From the NCBI GenBank assembly GCA_039028795.1, contig JBCCHJ010000003.1, forward strand, positions 1-64,000: DNA of 64,000 nt, in the 5' to 3' direction. Position numbers and translations under genes: made by a program. Positions 34,233 through 42,601 of the stretch are shown piece after piece. The DNA is from Thermohalobaculum sp039028795 (GTDB taxonomy: Bacteria > Pseudomonadota > Alphaproteobacteria > Rhodobacterales > Rhodobacteraceae). The first letter of the stretch is position 1, and the number at the start of each line of letters is the position of its first letter. The notes beneath the pieces were generated by a model. That model worked only from the letters and a program-made list of their open reading frames with translations. It was not told where the DNA came from and did no database searches.

Positions 34233-35744
34233 CTACCGTTGCGGCGCGATCCGAACAATGCCTGCATCGGCTCCGTAATGGATCGAGCCATCCTCGACGA
34301 TCAACGAATTCACACCCTGATCCAGCCACGCGTCCGGATCTCCGATCATGGCGCGCATAACAATCTGCCCGGCATTGGGACCGGTCACTGCCAGCCCGAT
34401 CGCGTCGACCTGGCCCGAGGGTCCGACGCCCGACGAATAGACCGCATTAGACCCGGAAGAGATCGTCGGGATGCCGTTCATTTGCACCTGATCATTGGTC
34501 CAAGCCACCTGCCAGGTTTTCGATGCCCCGTCCCAGCGCATCGCGACCACACCTTTGACATCGGGCGCCGGACGGTATCCGCCATAGTTGGCGATCACCA
34601 GATGCCCCGCACCGAATGAGGGTGAGTTTTCAACCGTGCGGATAATCGGCGGCAGGTTCGTCGCCGTCAGACGCCCGGACCCGCGATCGACCGAAATCAG
34701 ACGTGAAGGTCCGGTCGACGGGTCGGAACAATCGATGTTGCCTGTGAACGGGCTCGTGACGGCGCAAATGCCATCAATCATGACGATCAGTCGATCAATG
34801 CCGTCGTCGACAAGGGTCGGCGTTGTTCCGGTGCGTCCGCGAAACTGGATGGGTGTGCGCCATGCCACCTGCAGACGCCCAGCGCCAGGCTGCCAGTTGA
34901 TCCGGACAAGCTCGGTTTCTGTAGCGATGTAAAAGGCAGTGCCGCCACCCGGCAGAGGCTCGGCCGGCACGTTATTCGTGGAAATACCCGGACCGACCTC
35001 GATGCACGCAACCACACGCGTCAAAGCATTATCCAGCAAGATCATGTAATTGACCTTTTCAGCGCCGAATGATCCGCGGCGGACATAGGTCGCGTTCGTG
35101 ACGATTTCCCCGCTATAGCTGACGCCAATGCGCGTCGCTGAATATCCCTGCCGCCATCCCCGCCGCGGCACGGGGCAGGATGCGCGTACCACCTGGTCCG
35201 AAAGCTCAAACTTTGCGGCGCAAAGGATCGGCGACATGGGGCTTGGCCCATCGCGCAGGTCCAGGAGGGCTGGCTCGCGCCCTCTGCAGGTATCTTCACC
35301 GCGGCGAAGGCCCCTCGGTTGCGGCACAAGCACCCGCGCGCCGTCACGGGATGATAGCGCAATCAGGTTCCAGGAAATCGACCCCAGCCGGGTCAATGGA
35401 TACGACCCGGCATAGCGCAATCCCCCAGAGGTCAGCGCATATTTGTATGCATGGGTCAGCGAGGCGCCCCAAACCGCGCGTGCACCCGGCGCGGCGTCAT
35501 AGCTGGCATCAGTTACGACATGCCATGGCGAGGTCCCGAACCGGGTCCCTGAATCCTGTCTTGTGCGTTTCAGTTCGACGGCGTTGCCAGTGCCCACGGG
35601 CCCCGGCAACGGCGATGCCGCCTGCTGGGCGGGGTTCCGATGCGCCATAGGCCAAGATGACTCTGCCAAGTAAGGATTGGCAGAGGCACCGCCGGCCTGG
35701 CCCAGCGCAATAGCCGCAAAGGCATAAACCAAAATCCTGATCAT
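34233..35744 (-). CDS. Secreted beta-propeller-like protein of unknown function
   Basis: A 503-aa exported protein (signal peptide MIRILVYAFAAIALGQAGGASA, cleavage before NPYLAESSWP). The mature part consists of repeated beta strands with Gly-Thr-Pro turns (for example FRGRTGTTPTLVDDGIDRLIVMID and FGAGHLVIANYGG) that suggest a PQQ-type or similar propeller, though no tryptophan-docking repeats are clear. Six or more Cys could form disulfides. The Met at 35744 is chosen because it opens the signal peptide; the frame extends 55 codons upstream. Function unknown. Confidence 0.7.
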   Translation of the reverse strand: MIRILVYAFAAIALGQAGGASANPYLAESSWPMAHRNPAQQAASPLPGPVGTGNAVELKRTRQDSGTRFGTSPWHVVTDASYDAAPGARAVWGASLTHAYKYALTSGGLRYAGSYPLTRLGSISWNLIALSSRDGARVLVPQPRGLRRGEDTCRGREPALLDLRDGPSPMSPILCAAKFELSDQVVRASCPVPRRGWRQGYSATRIGVSYSGEIVTNATYVRRGSFGAEKVNYMILLDNALTRVVACIEVGPGISTNNVPAEPLPGGGTAFYIATETELVRINWQPGAGRLQVAWRTPIQFRGRTGTTPTLVDDGIDRLIVMIDGICAVTSPFTGNIDCSDPSTGPSRLISVDRGSGRLTATNLPPIIRTVENSPSFGAGHLVIANYGGYRPAPDVKGVVAMRWDGASKTWQVAWTNDQVQMNGIPTISSGSNAVYSSGVGPSGQVDAIGLAVTGPNAGQIVMRAMIGDPDAWLDQGVNSLIVEDGSIHYGADAGIVRIAPQR

Positions 35745-36096
35745 CCGCGTCTCATCCCACATGGTTATGGGAATGGTACGCTGCGGGCTGGACGGTCCTA
35801 CGGAACGTCCTGAAATTAAACGGTAAAACCCGGCTCGGAATGTCTTGGTGACTGAAACAGTCACGCCGCCAACCAGGTGCAGGGAGCGAGGGTGGGGTGG
35901 ATGTTGCACCTAGCCGGCGGCGATCTGCTGCTTGCAAGAACATCAATACATCTTAAACGGGAAACGCGTCAACCAAGCACAAGCGCAAAACGGAAAAAAG
36001 TTAAAGCAAAATGCAAATGTTCGCCTTCTGTACCATTTGAGATTGAGAATCAGGGCCTCGACACCATATCATTTGTGCGTTTTCCCGGATGGAACC
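35745..36096. other. Divergent regulatory region between the propeller gene and uvrB
   Basis: Contains the candidate LexA site at 36019-36033 and AT-rich sequence from about 35935 to 36060. The upstream frame of uvrB is open through part of it, but it lacks any family similarity. Confidence 0.4.
36019..36033 (+). promoter_or_regulatory. Candidate SOS (LexA) box of uvrB
   Basis: GTTC-N7-GTAC differs in one base from the alphaproteobacterial LexA consensus GTTC-N7-GTTC, and lies 63 bp before the uvrB start, in an AT-rich stretch. Confidence 0.5.
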
Positions 36097-38280
36097 ATGC
36101 TGACCGAACCCGACCGCCCGAATCAGCCAAATCATGAGAAGCTCGAAGGCGGGCACCGCTTGGTGATGCAGACGCCCTTTCAACCTGCGGGTGATCAGCC
36201 CACGGCCATTGAAGAGCTGGTCGAAGGCATCAAAGACGGTGACCAGGATCTGGTGCTGCTGGGCGCAACGGGCACTGGTAAGACCTTTACGATGGCAAAA
36301 ATCATCGAGGCAACGCAGCGTCCGGCGATCATACTGGCCCCAAACAAAACGCTCGCCGCACAACTTTACGGCGAGTTCAAAAGCTTTTTCCCAGATAACG
36401 CGGTAGAGTACTTCGTCAGCTACTACGACTACTACCAGCCCGAGGCTTATGTTCCCCGGTCGGACCCCTATATCGCTAACGATGCCCAGATAAACGACCA
36501 GATCGACCGGATGCGGCATTCGGCAACCCGGGCACTACTGGAGCGGGACGATGTCGTCATCGTGGCCAGCGTCAGTTGTATCTACGGCATTGGTGCCGTG
36601 GAAACCTATGGTGCGATGACCCAGAACCTGCGCGTCGGCGATGAATACAATCAGCAGACTATCATGCGCGAGTTAGTGACCCAACAATACCGCCGCAATG
36701 ATGCGGGCTTCCAGCGCGGGTCATTCCGGGTTCGTGGCGACACATTGGAAATCTGGCCCGCTCACCTGGAGGACCGGGCCTGGAAGCTGTCCTTCTTTGG
36801 GGAAGAACTGGAAAGCATCGACGAGTTCGACCCATTGACCGGGGAGAAGGTCGAGAAACTGGATAAAATCCGGATCTATGCGAACTCGCACTATGTGACG
36901 CCCAAGCCTACTCTGAACCAGGCCGTCAAAGGCATCAAAGAAGAACTGAAGATCCGCCTGGACCAGTTGATCCAGGAAGGTCGCCTTCTGGAGGCTCAGC
37001 GCCTGGAACAGCGGACGAACTTCGATCTGGAGATGATCGAGGCGACCGGCGTCTGCAACGGAATCGAGAACTATTCGCGATACCTCACGGGCCGGAAACC
37101 GGGTGAGCCGCCACCGACACTGTTCGAATACATCCCCGACAACGCGATCGTGTTCGCCGATGAAAGCCACGTCTCGGTCCCACAGTTGGGCGCGATGTAT
37201 AAAGGTGACTACCGGCGCAAGTTCACATTGTCCGAACATGGGTTCCGCCTGCCCTCCTGCATGGACAACCGCCCGCTGAAGTTCGAGGAATGGGACGCGA
37301 TGCGGCCTCAGTCCGTCTTTGTCTCGGCCACGCCCAGCAAATGGGAACTGGAGCGTACCGGCGGCGTCTTCACCGAACAGGTTATTCGCCCGACAGGGCT
37401 GATCGATCCAGAGGTCGAGATCCGCCCGATCGCGTCGCAGGTCGATGACCTGGTCGATGAATGCCGCCAGGTTGCCCAGAAAGGCTACCGGTCCCTGGTC
37501 ACCACTCTGACCAAACGCATGGCCGAGGATCTGACCGAATACATGCACGAACAGGGGATCCGCGTGCGCTACATGCACTCGGACATCGACACGTTAGAGC
37601 GGATCGAGATTCTGCGCGATCTCCGCCTCGGTGCCTTCGACGTCCTGGTTGGGATCAACCTGCTGCGCGAGGGGTTGGACATCCCAGAATGCGCCTTGGT
37701 CGCGATCCTGGACGCAGACAAGGAAGGGTTCCTTCGGTCGGAAACCTCGCTGGTGCAAACCATAGGGCGCGCCGCCCGAAATGCCGACGGCAAGGTAATC
37801 ATGTATGCCGATGGCGTCACCGGATCGATGGAACGCGCCATTGCGGAAACCAACCGCCGCCGTGCCAAGCAAGAGGCCTATAACGAGGAACACGGGATCA
37901 CGCCTGAGACGGTGAAGAAGAATGTCGAGGACATTCTGGAAGGCACCTATGAAGGCGACACCGACATGTCCCGCGTCACCGCCAAGGTCGACAAGACGAA
38001 GATCGGTGCGAACCTGCAAACGGTTCTGGAAGGTTTGCGAAAGGATATGATGAAGGCCGCCGAGAACCTCGAATTCGAAGAGGCTGCCCGCCTGCGGGAC
38101 GAGATCAAACGTCTGGAGGCCGTGGATCTGGCCGTCGCCGACGATCCCATGGCCCGCCAGGCGGCGGTGGAACAGGTCGCTGGCGCCGCCCGGCCCGAGG
38201 CACGGTCATCGTCCGGTAAGCCCGGCACGCGCGGATCGAAGTACAAGCGAAAGAAGAAGACCGGGCGGAAGGGTCCGTGA
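36097..38280 (+). CDS. uvrB: Excinuclease ABC subunit B
   Basis: DNA damage-verifying helicase-like subunit of nucleotide excision repair, 727 aa. Walker A GATGTGKT, the beta-hairpin region YYDYYQPEAYVP, DESHVSVPQ (DExx box), the SATPSKWE motif and QTIGRAARN (motif VI) are all present. The C-terminal UVR domain (LRKDMMKAAENLEFEEAARLRDEIKRLE) binds UvrC. A basic tail KYKRKKKTGRKGP ends the protein. ATG 36097 gives the family's usual N-terminus; the upstream 55 codons are not conserved in character. Probably LexA-regulated. Confidence 0.97.
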   Translation: MLTEPDRPNQPNHEKLEGGHRLVMQTPFQPAGDQPTAIEELVEGIKDGDQDLVLLGATGTGKTFTMAKIIEATQRPAIILAPNKTLAAQLYGEFKSFFPDNAVEYFVSYYDYYQPEAYVPRSDPYIANDAQINDQIDRMRHSATRALLERDDVVIVASVSCIYGIGAVETYGAMTQNLRVGDEYNQQTIMRELVTQQYRRNDAGFQRGSFRVRGDTLEIWPAHLEDRAWKLSFFGEELESIDEFDPLTGEKVEKLDKIRIYANSHYVTPKPTLNQAVKGIKEELKIRLDQLIQEGRLLEAQRLEQRTNFDLEMIEATGVCNGIENYSRYLTGRKPGEPPPTLFEYIPDNAIVFADESHVSVPQLGAMYKGDYRRKFTLSEHGFRLPSCMDNRPLKFEEWDAMRPQSVFVSATPSKWELERTGGVFTEQVIRPTGLIDPEVEIRPIASQVDDLVDECRQVAQKGYRSLVTTLTKRMAEDLTEYMHEQGIRVRYMHSDIDTLERIEILRDLRLGAFDVLVGINLLREGLDIPECALVAILDADKEGFLRSETSLVQTIGRAARNADGKVIMYADGVTGSMERAIAETNRRRAKQEAYNEEHGITPETVKKNVEDILEGTYEGDTDMSRVTAKVDKTKIGANLQTVLEGLRKDMMKAAENLEFEEAARLRDEIKRLEAVDLAVADDPMARQAAVEQVAGAARPEARSSSGKPGTRGSKYKRKKKTGRKGP

Positions 38281-38409
38281 ACCAATAATTTCCCAGCAAA
38301 ATTCTAACGGCAACAACAGCTTATAGTTACATTTCAAGCTGAATGCAATTTTTACGAGAATCTGATACGATCAGATACTTTGAAAATAGAAAAATTCTGG
38401 GGGAAGACA

Positions 38410-38868
38410 ATGAGACTTATATTGGCACTACCTGCAATCGCGGTTGCCTTTGCAAGCACACCGACACAAGCCGTTGAATGTTCCGGGATGGGTATTCGCC
38501 ACCATGCCGATGCACAGGAAGTCAAAAAGATCGAGGAAGGCCCAACAACATATCTGGTACGAAGCACCGGAATGAATGTTCGCCTCAAGCCAGATGTTGC
38601 GACGGCCTGGCAGGAGTGTTCTGGTCTATGGACCGCGCAACAAAATGGAAGCGGCTCGGGCTTTGGAAGCTGCTATGCGATTGATGACGCTGGTGACAGC
38701 TGGGGCGTTACTTGGGAAGTAAAGGACGGCGAGCGGACATGGGAGACCGTGTTCGGAACCGGAAAACATGCGAAGAACATCGGTGACAAAGGAACATTCG
38801 TCTCGAACGTCGAAACCTTCTCCGACGGGTTCCGCATGAACCAGTGGTCGGGCGAATGCGCGGACTGA
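38410..38868 (+). CDS. Secreted small protein of unknown function
   Basis: A 152-aa exported protein: signal peptide MRLILALPAIAVAFASTPTQA, then a mature part of about 131 residues with four Cys (likely two disulfides) and several Trp residues. GGGGGAAGACA precedes the ATG. I do not recognise a domain; the repeating W-x-V-x-W and F-G-T-G-K turns suggest a compact beta fold, possibly lipocalin-like or ligand-binding. A small hairpin follows at 38877. Confidence 0.7.
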   Translation: MRLILALPAIAVAFASTPTQAVECSGMGIRHHADAQEVKKIEEGPTTYLVRSTGMNVRLKPDVATAWQECSGLWTAQQNGSGSGFGSCYAIDDAGDSWGVTWEVKDGERTWETVFGTGKHAKNIGDKGTFVSNVETFSDGFRMNQWSGECAD

Positions 38869-38876
38869 CTAATGGA

Positions 38877-38896
38877 GGGTGCGGTAAACCGCACCC
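38877..38896. repeat. Hairpin repeat, copy A (GGGTGCGG / CCGCACCC)
   Basis: Perfect 8-bp stem with loop TAAA, followed by TACCCT. It resembles the element at 42498-42516 in stem core and in the trailing CCCTACCCT, and may also act as a terminator for the gene before it. Confidence 0.6.
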
Positions 38897-38926
38897 TACC
38901 CTCTCAGTTTCTTCAGCCCAAAGGCT

Positions 38927-39718
38927 CTAGGCCGGAACGGCGCGGCTACGGCCGCGAGCCCCCGCAATGCCAAGAACCCCCAACCCGGACAACAGCAGCA
39001 ATATGCCCGCTGGCAGCGGAACAACAGCGGCACTGCCGGGCACCGCAGCTCCGAATGTGGAACCGGTGACATTATAGGATGTCAAAAACGTCCCTGATCC
39101 TGTCAGCGTGTCGATCGAGATCAGATCATTAGCAGCGGTCAACCCGAACAAATCGCCGCCGACCAGTGAAAGGCCAAAGACGCTCGAGAACCCGATATTA
39201 CCGATCAGGCTGCCCATGCCGGTATTTGTATCGATCTCGAAAAGGCAGTCTCCACCCCCGGCACACCCTCCGGTGGACGTTCCGAACAGCGTGTTGCCGC
39301 CGGCATAGGCAATATCACCGGACGAATTAAATCCGCTGCCAACGGCACCAACAAGTGTCGAGGCACCGGTGGTTGTGTCCAGGGTGTAGAGTGAACCCCC
39401 GCCTGCCCCGAAAAGGGTATCATCGTTGTTAAACGCCAACGCGTTAATGAACGAATGACTTCCAAGCGCCACACCGGCCGCCGAGTTCTGCACGTCGATC
39501 GAGAACAGCGTCGAGCCGTTGGTTCCGAACACATCGCCCGAATTGTCTACGGCAATGTCGAACCAGGACGGCCCTGCATCATATGCGTTGGAAACTGTTC
39601 CGGTATTTGTGTCTAAGGTTCCAATTTCGCCGGTACTCGAGCCAACCAGAACCGTTGCTGCAAAAGTAGGTGCTGCGCTTGCAACAAGGATACTTAACAT
39701 ACAAGTTATTAGCTTCAT
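38927..39718 (-). CDS. Secreted protein with VPLPA-CTERM sorting tail (copy 2)
   Basis: A 263-aa exported protein. Signal peptide MKLITCMLSILVASAAPTFA; body with repeated Gly/Thr/Asp-rich turns (TLDTNTGTVSN, SLYTLDTTTGASTLVG, CLFEIDTNTGMGSLIG, ISIDTLTGSGTF) spaced about 40-50 residues apart, as in a beta-propeller; C-terminal VPLPAGILLLLSGLGVLGIAGARGR sorting tail. AGGAGA lies 6 nt before ATG 39718. It would be processed by an exosortase-type enzyme not encoded here and end up at the surface or in extracellular polymer. Confidence 0.88.
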   Translation of the reverse strand: MKLITCMLSILVASAAPTFAATVLVGSSTGEIGTLDTNTGTVSNAYDAGPSWFDIAVDNSGDVFGTNGSTLFSIDVQNSAAGVALGSHSFINALAFNNDDTLFGAGGGSLYTLDTTTGASTLVGAVGSGFNSSGDIAYAGGNTLFGTSTGGCAGGGDCLFEIDTNTGMGSLIGNIGFSSVFGLSLVGGDLFGLTAANDLISIDTLTGSGTFLTSYNVTGSTFGAAVPGSAAVVPLPAGILLLLSGLGVLGIAGARGRSRAVPA

Positions 39719-40502
39719 TGTTTTTCTCCTAAAATTCAGATTTCGTTCAATATTCATCAGACAATAAACAGCGTCTGACGTCATTATTTTAACTTAAGGT
39801 AGTGCGCCTTGCAACTTCAGGTTTAGGCGTTCATGCACTGCAGTTTTTACTTGTAAGAACCTCCTGGAACCGGGTTCTTCAGTCTGAAGCCTAACACGCG
39901 CGCTGATCGCGGCCGCACAAACCAAGCGCTCAACCGCGAAAAAACCGCTCCTTGTGAAGTAGGCATGAACGCGTCGGCCCCGCCGCGTGTATGTACGCTG
40001 ACGGGGCCCTATTTGATCTTTCACCTGACCAATCTGAGATCGGCCTTTCTCAGGGCATCGACAGAGTTACTCCGTCTACAGCCCTTCATGATTTCCAACG
40101 ATGTAGGTGATTACCGGTTCGGATGCCCCAAATAGAGACCTAAGTTTCTATCCAAACCGTGGCCCCGCAGCAAAGCGAGGCCCGCATCGACTGTCCGGTG
40201 GACTCATGCCTCCCTCCTCGCTCTGTTTCAACATGGCTGATCCGACAATTCGCGGCTTCCTGGGAAGCCGACCCACCATCCGCTTACGCAGCTCACTGCG
40301 CAGCGCAGCCAAGTGAATGGTCGCTCTGACTGGCCGAAATGTCAAGTTTTCCGTCGCCGGCTCATAGCCAAATTTTGATGAACCAACGCTAAGCGGCGAC
40401 CCGACTGTCTTCGTGGCGGCCAGCAATGCATCGTTCATCGCCTTAAGAAGCCGATGCGTGTATCATGGCGCTTTGTAGCGTATGTATAAGGGGGAAAACG
40501 AC
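39719..40502. other. 784-bp region without a recognised gene
   Basis: The largest gene-poor stretch of the window. Short open frames exist on both strands (for example 40148-40438 minus) but none has a ribosome binding site with family-like sequence. A nested hairpin GGCCCCG-GCGT / ACGC-CGGGGCC lies at 39976-40008, followed by CTATTTGATCTTT. The sequence GACTGTCCGGTGGACTC near 40188-40204 is nearly palindromic. The part from 40100 to 40440 has coding-like GC without an intact frame and could be a decayed gene. Confidence 0.45.
39976..40008 (+). other. Nested stem-loop
   Basis: Outer 7-bp stem GGCCCCG / CGGGGCC and inner 4-bp stem GCGT / ACGC, followed by T-rich sequence. No gene ends just upstream on this strand, so it may end a small RNA or be a relic terminator. 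Confidence 0.45.
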
Positions 40503-40910
40503 ATGCGTCTGAAGTCACTCCTTTTTGGCCTAACCTTGGCCCTTCTATTTACAAATCATGCAACAGCCCAAAATGCTGCCGGCCGCTGGTCCTGCCAGGA
40601 TGGCCGTCAATACACAGGGTCCCTGCGCGACAGTTCCGAACTCCGATCGTTCGAAATGCTGGTGCAACCAGATGGCAGCGTTCAAGGACAGGGCGTCGTG
40701 CAGATGGTTAACGGCGCAGCCCACCAATACAGCTTCAATGGTCGATGGGGCACGTCGGGCCGAGGATTTTTCTGGCGCGCGGCTTCGTCGCTTGGCGGCG
40801 CTGAAATGACCTTCGACTCGGTGATCCTGGATGGAGGCAGCATGGCCCGCGACTGGATCGATCCAGCCACCGGCACCCGCGTCTCAACGACCTGTCAGCG
40901 GATCGGGTAA
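40503..40910 (+). CDS. Secreted small protein of unknown function
   Basis: A 135-aa exported protein with signal peptide MRLKSLLFGLTLALLFTNHATA, cleavage before QNAAGRWSC. The mature part has two Cys at its extremes (likely one disulfide) and a beta-rich pattern: YTGSLRDSSELRSFEMLVQPDGSVQGQGVVQM, then YSFNGRWGTSGRGFFWRA. This resembles short lipocalin-like or META-like periplasmic domains, but I cannot name it. AAGGGGGAAAACGAC precedes the ATG. Confidence 0.7.
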   Translation: MRLKSLLFGLTLALLFTNHATAQNAAGRWSCQDGRQYTGSLRDSSELRSFEMLVQPDGSVQGQGVVQMVNGAAHQYSFNGRWGTSGRGFFWRAASSLGGAEMTFDSVILDGGSMARDWIDPATGTRVSTTCQRIG

Positions 40911-41074
40911 CATTTCGAACAGGTGGGCCTGACGCACAGGCATCATCCGATGCCATGTGCACTCGCCGCATCTGAAACAATCGAAACAAAACGAACGGTG
41001 CGCGGACAAACACGCGAAACACCGCATCGTCATATTCCGTCCTCAGCAAACACACCCGAGGATAGGAGGCAACG

Positions 41075-41491
41075 ATGACACCCGATCAGGTCAAACAGGT
41101 TCAAAGCTCGTTCCAACAGGTCGTACCCTTGGGCGAAACAGTGGGCGAATTGTTCTACACGCGGCTCTTCGAGATTGATCCGGGGCTTCGCCGGATGTTT
41201 CAGAACGATATGGCCGAACAGGGCCGCAAGCTGCTGAAGATGCTGGCCATCGCGGTTCAAGGCCTGTCCCGGTTGGACGAGTTGGTTCCAGAGGTCCAGG
41301 CCCTTGGTCGGCGCCACGCCGATTACGGCGTCATCCCGGTGCAGTACTCGACTGTTGGCACCGCGCTGATGTGGACCCTGGAAAAAGGCCTGGGGCGGGC
41401 GTTCACGCCGGAAATCCGGAACGCCTGGGCGGCGGCATATGGTTTGTTGTCCTCAACGATGATCTCGGCGGCAAAGGCAAAAGCAGCCTGA
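41075..41491 (+). CDS. Single-domain globin
   Basis: A 138-aa haem protein of the 3-over-3 globin class, related to bacterial haemoglobin (Vgb) and the globin domain of flavohaemoglobins. Proximal histidine F8 is H81 in LGRRHADYGV; CD1 Phe is F42; the distal position is probably Q49 (AEQGRK), as in Vgb. It would bind O2 or NO. GATAGGAGGCAAC gives a strong ribosome binding site. No reductase gene is fused or adjacent. It appears monocistronic. Confidence 0.88.
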   Translation: MTPDQVKQVQSSFQQVVPLGETVGELFYTRLFEIDPGLRRMFQNDMAEQGRKLLKMLAIAVQGLSRLDELVPEVQALGRRHADYGVIPVQYSTVGTALMWTLEKGLGRAFTPEIRNAWAAAYGLLSSTMISAAKAKAA

Positions 41492-41516
41492 TCTCGCAGA
41501 TCCGATGCCTTCGCTG

Positions 41517-41546
41517 GGGCCGCTCTCTCTTGGGAAAGCGGCCCTT
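41517..41546 (+). terminator. Hairpin after the globin gene
   Basis: Perfect 8-bp stem GGGCCGCT / AGCGGCCC with a 12-nt loop, followed only by TT. It may be a weak intrinsic terminator. Confidence 0.5.
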
Positions 41547-41705
41547 CCCGGCCCGGATGGACGACTGGTCCTGAATTAACCGTATGGGTTTCGACCCGCT
41601 GTCAGGGCCAAAACCAAGATGCTTGATCAACCCACCATCCGCGGGTGGGATTGACCGCGGCCTCCCGCAGTCAGACACTCAAGCCATCAAATTTGGGAGG
41701 AACCT

Positions 41706-42491
41706 ATGAACGTCCAGCCGTCCAAAGGCCAGATGCAAGGCCACACCCCGGAACAATGGCAGGCCCGTGTCGATCTGGCTGCCGCGCATCGCTGCGCCGT
41801 CATGCACGGCCTGCACGAAGGCATCTTTAACCACTTGACCCTGCGCGTGCCAGGCAAAGAAGGCCGGTACTATCAGATCCCGTTCGGCACGCACTGGTCC
41901 GAAGTCACAGCTTCCTGCTTCATGGAAGTCGGCTATGACGGAGAGGTCAAGGAAGGCGAAGGTATCGTGGAACGGTCCGCCTATTGCATCCATGCGCCGA
42001 TGCATGACGCGCTGGATCACGCCGCTGCAGTCTTTCATACGCATATGCCCTTTGCCAGCGCCCTGACCCGGCTAGAGGATCAGCGCATTAAAGCCATCGG
42101 CCAGACCGAATTGGCCATCGCCATGCGTACCGGGTATGACGAGCACTATGACGGCCCGGGCCTGGACCCGGCCGAGGGCAAGCGCCTGGCCGAAATCTGC
42201 GGCAAGAACCAGATCATGATGATGGCCAATCATGGCGCGCTGACTTTGGGCAAGAACGTCGCCGAGGCCTATGACCGGCTCTACTATCTGGAACGGGTCG
42301 CGCAGGTGCAGATCTATGCGATGTGGACGAACCAGCCGCTGAAGGAACTGCCCGAGCCGATCATCGAAAAGACCTACGATGCCTTCCGCGGACAGGGGGC
42401 ACCGAAATACGGTGACAAGTCCAATGCCCAATGGCATTTCGATGCGCTGAAGCGGATCCTGGACCGCAAAGAGCCGGACTATAAAGACTAG
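41706..42491 (+). CDS. Class II aldolase/adducin-family protein
   Basis: A 261-aa protein with the aldolase_II fold. Zinc ligands are visible in HTHMPFASALT (H-x-H) and the later ANHGALTLG His (about 178). The GHTPEQWQARVDLAAAHR start and the FNHLTLRVPG strand match the adducin-like subgroup, which lacks a clear catalytic assignment in bacteria. GGGAGGA lies 6 nt before the ATG. It could act on a sugar phosphate or a small hydroxy acid; context gives no clue. Confidence 0.85.
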   Translation: MNVQPSKGQMQGHTPEQWQARVDLAAAHRCAVMHGLHEGIFNHLTLRVPGKEGRYYQIPFGTHWSEVTASCFMEVGYDGEVKEGEGIVERSAYCIHAPMHDALDHAAAVFHTHMPFASALTRLEDQRIKAIGQTELAIAMRTGYDEHYDGPGLDPAEGKRLAEICGKNQIMMMANHGALTLGKNVAEAYDRLYYLERVAQVQIYAMWTNQPLKELPEPIIEKTYDAFRGQGAPKYGDKSNAQWHFDALKRILDRKEPDYKD

Positions 42492-42497
42492 GATGAA

Positions 42498-42516
42498 GGG
42501 CGGTCTGAAACCGCCC
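42498..42516. repeat. Hairpin repeat, copy B (GGGCGGT / ACCGCCC)
   Basis: Perfect 7-bp stem with a 5-nt loop, then TACCCTG. Shares the stem core GCGGT/ACCGC-like and CCCTACCCT tail with 38877-38896. Confidence 0.6.
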
Positions 42517-42601
42517 TACCCTGCCGCAAGGTCACGGATCGACTTTATCCGGTCGGCGTCCATATTCATGGCAACGCCAAGAAAAGACGCGGACCAGACC
42601 A

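Noticed and set aside
40148..40438. A 96-codon minus-strand frame in the large gap
   Set aside because: No ribosome site, no signal peptide and no family-like pattern; described as part of the gene-poor region instead.
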